In this document: positions 63,851-64,000 of the stretch, one piece after another
Numbering within the stretch: the stretch's first letter is position 1
Layout of the letters: every line of letters begins with the position of its first letter
Origin: Rutpela maculata
Lineage: Eukaryota > Arthropoda > Insecta > Coleoptera > Cerambycidae
Direction of reading: 5' to 3'
Assembly: GCA_936432065.2 (NCBI GenBank)
Contig: OW386291.2
Span: forward strand, 102,055,823-102,119,822
Length of the DNA: 64,000 nt
Notes under the pieces: model-generated
What the model was told of the DNA's origin: nothing
The model's input: the letters and a program-made list of their open reading frames with translations, nothing else
Database searches by the model: none
Made by a program: the position numbers and the translations under genes

Positions 63851-64000
63851 CGAATTTTTATAAAAAATATTGAATTTTTGCTTATTTGCATGTAATATCT
63901 TGCAAAATTAGAATCAATCCAAGTATTTTTACAAAAATGGAAACTCCGTCCTTGATGGGTTAAGATACTGCCCCGTCACCTCTAGGACACATTATTTTAT

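Larger units (their letters stand above)
61399..63959 (+). mobile_element. piggyBac element, 2561 bp
   Basis: TTAA lies on both sides (61395-61398 and 63960-63963). The ends are CCCATCACAGAC and, complemented, CCCATCAAGGAC, a typical piggyBac short inverted repeat with target TTAA. Palindromes with GTTGCC/GGCAAC arms lie near both ends and inside. It carries one transposase gene. Structure is complete; activity is doubtful because of the C-terminal frameshift. Confidence 0.9.

Overview
The window looks like repeat-rich DNA from an animal, most likely an insect. It is very AT-rich and eukaryotic in character. It carries Ty3/gypsy, Ty1/copia, CR1/Jockey-like, Tc1/mariner and piggyBac elements of arthropod type, tRNA-derived and 5S-rRNA-derived SINEs, and simple repeats such as (GTCT)n, (AAAT)n and (TTA)n. 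I recognise no single-copy host gene. Every substantial coding stretch belongs to a mobile element and almost all are broken. The species cannot be named from this sequence.

Layout. 0.65-1.5 kb: a short repeat family in inverted and tandem copies. 2.9-3.1 kb: the tail of a mariner transposase. 3.5-9.3 kb: a dead gypsy element split by a 5'-truncated LINE. 10.6-14.2 kb: nested inverted-repeat DNA elements with a regular array of a TACTCGAGCG...CAGAT motif and cysteine-rich or acidic exon remnants. 15.4-20.3 kb: hairpin elements, a mariner transposase remnant and an interspersed repeat family marked by GTCT runs. 21-27 kb: tRNA-like SINEs and a nearly full-length two-ORF LINE inserted in a second copy of that repeat family. 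28.2-29.5 kb: a SINE with three tRNA-like modules, then an element gene with an XPG-like GCD motif and a CXC cysteine domain. 30.0-30.6 kb: a palindrome of palindromes.

31.3-33.2 kb holds one Tc1/mariner-type element with 385-bp inverted repeats. 33.3-53.1 kb is a second, much-inflated one. Into the second have inserted (i) a 2.5-kb foldback element, itself hit by a 5S-derived SINE, (ii) a small MITE inside the transposase gene, and (iii) a copia element (38.1-52.8 kb) which contains a complete-looking gypsy element on the minus strand (38.5-48.4 kb). Several pre-insertion sites can be read from the partner copy of an inverted repeat, which makes the order of insertion and the target duplications unusually clear.

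53-61 kb is mostly AT-rich DNA with hairpins, a LINE RT relic and a small LTR element that holds an antisense gypsy integrase fragment. 61.4-64.0 kb is a well-preserved piggyBac element with exact TTAA ends and palindromic motifs near both termini; its C-terminal cysteine domain is shifted out of frame at an A10 run. Several frame breaks in otherwise good genes lie at homopolymer A runs, so some may be sequencing or assembly indels rather than real mutations.
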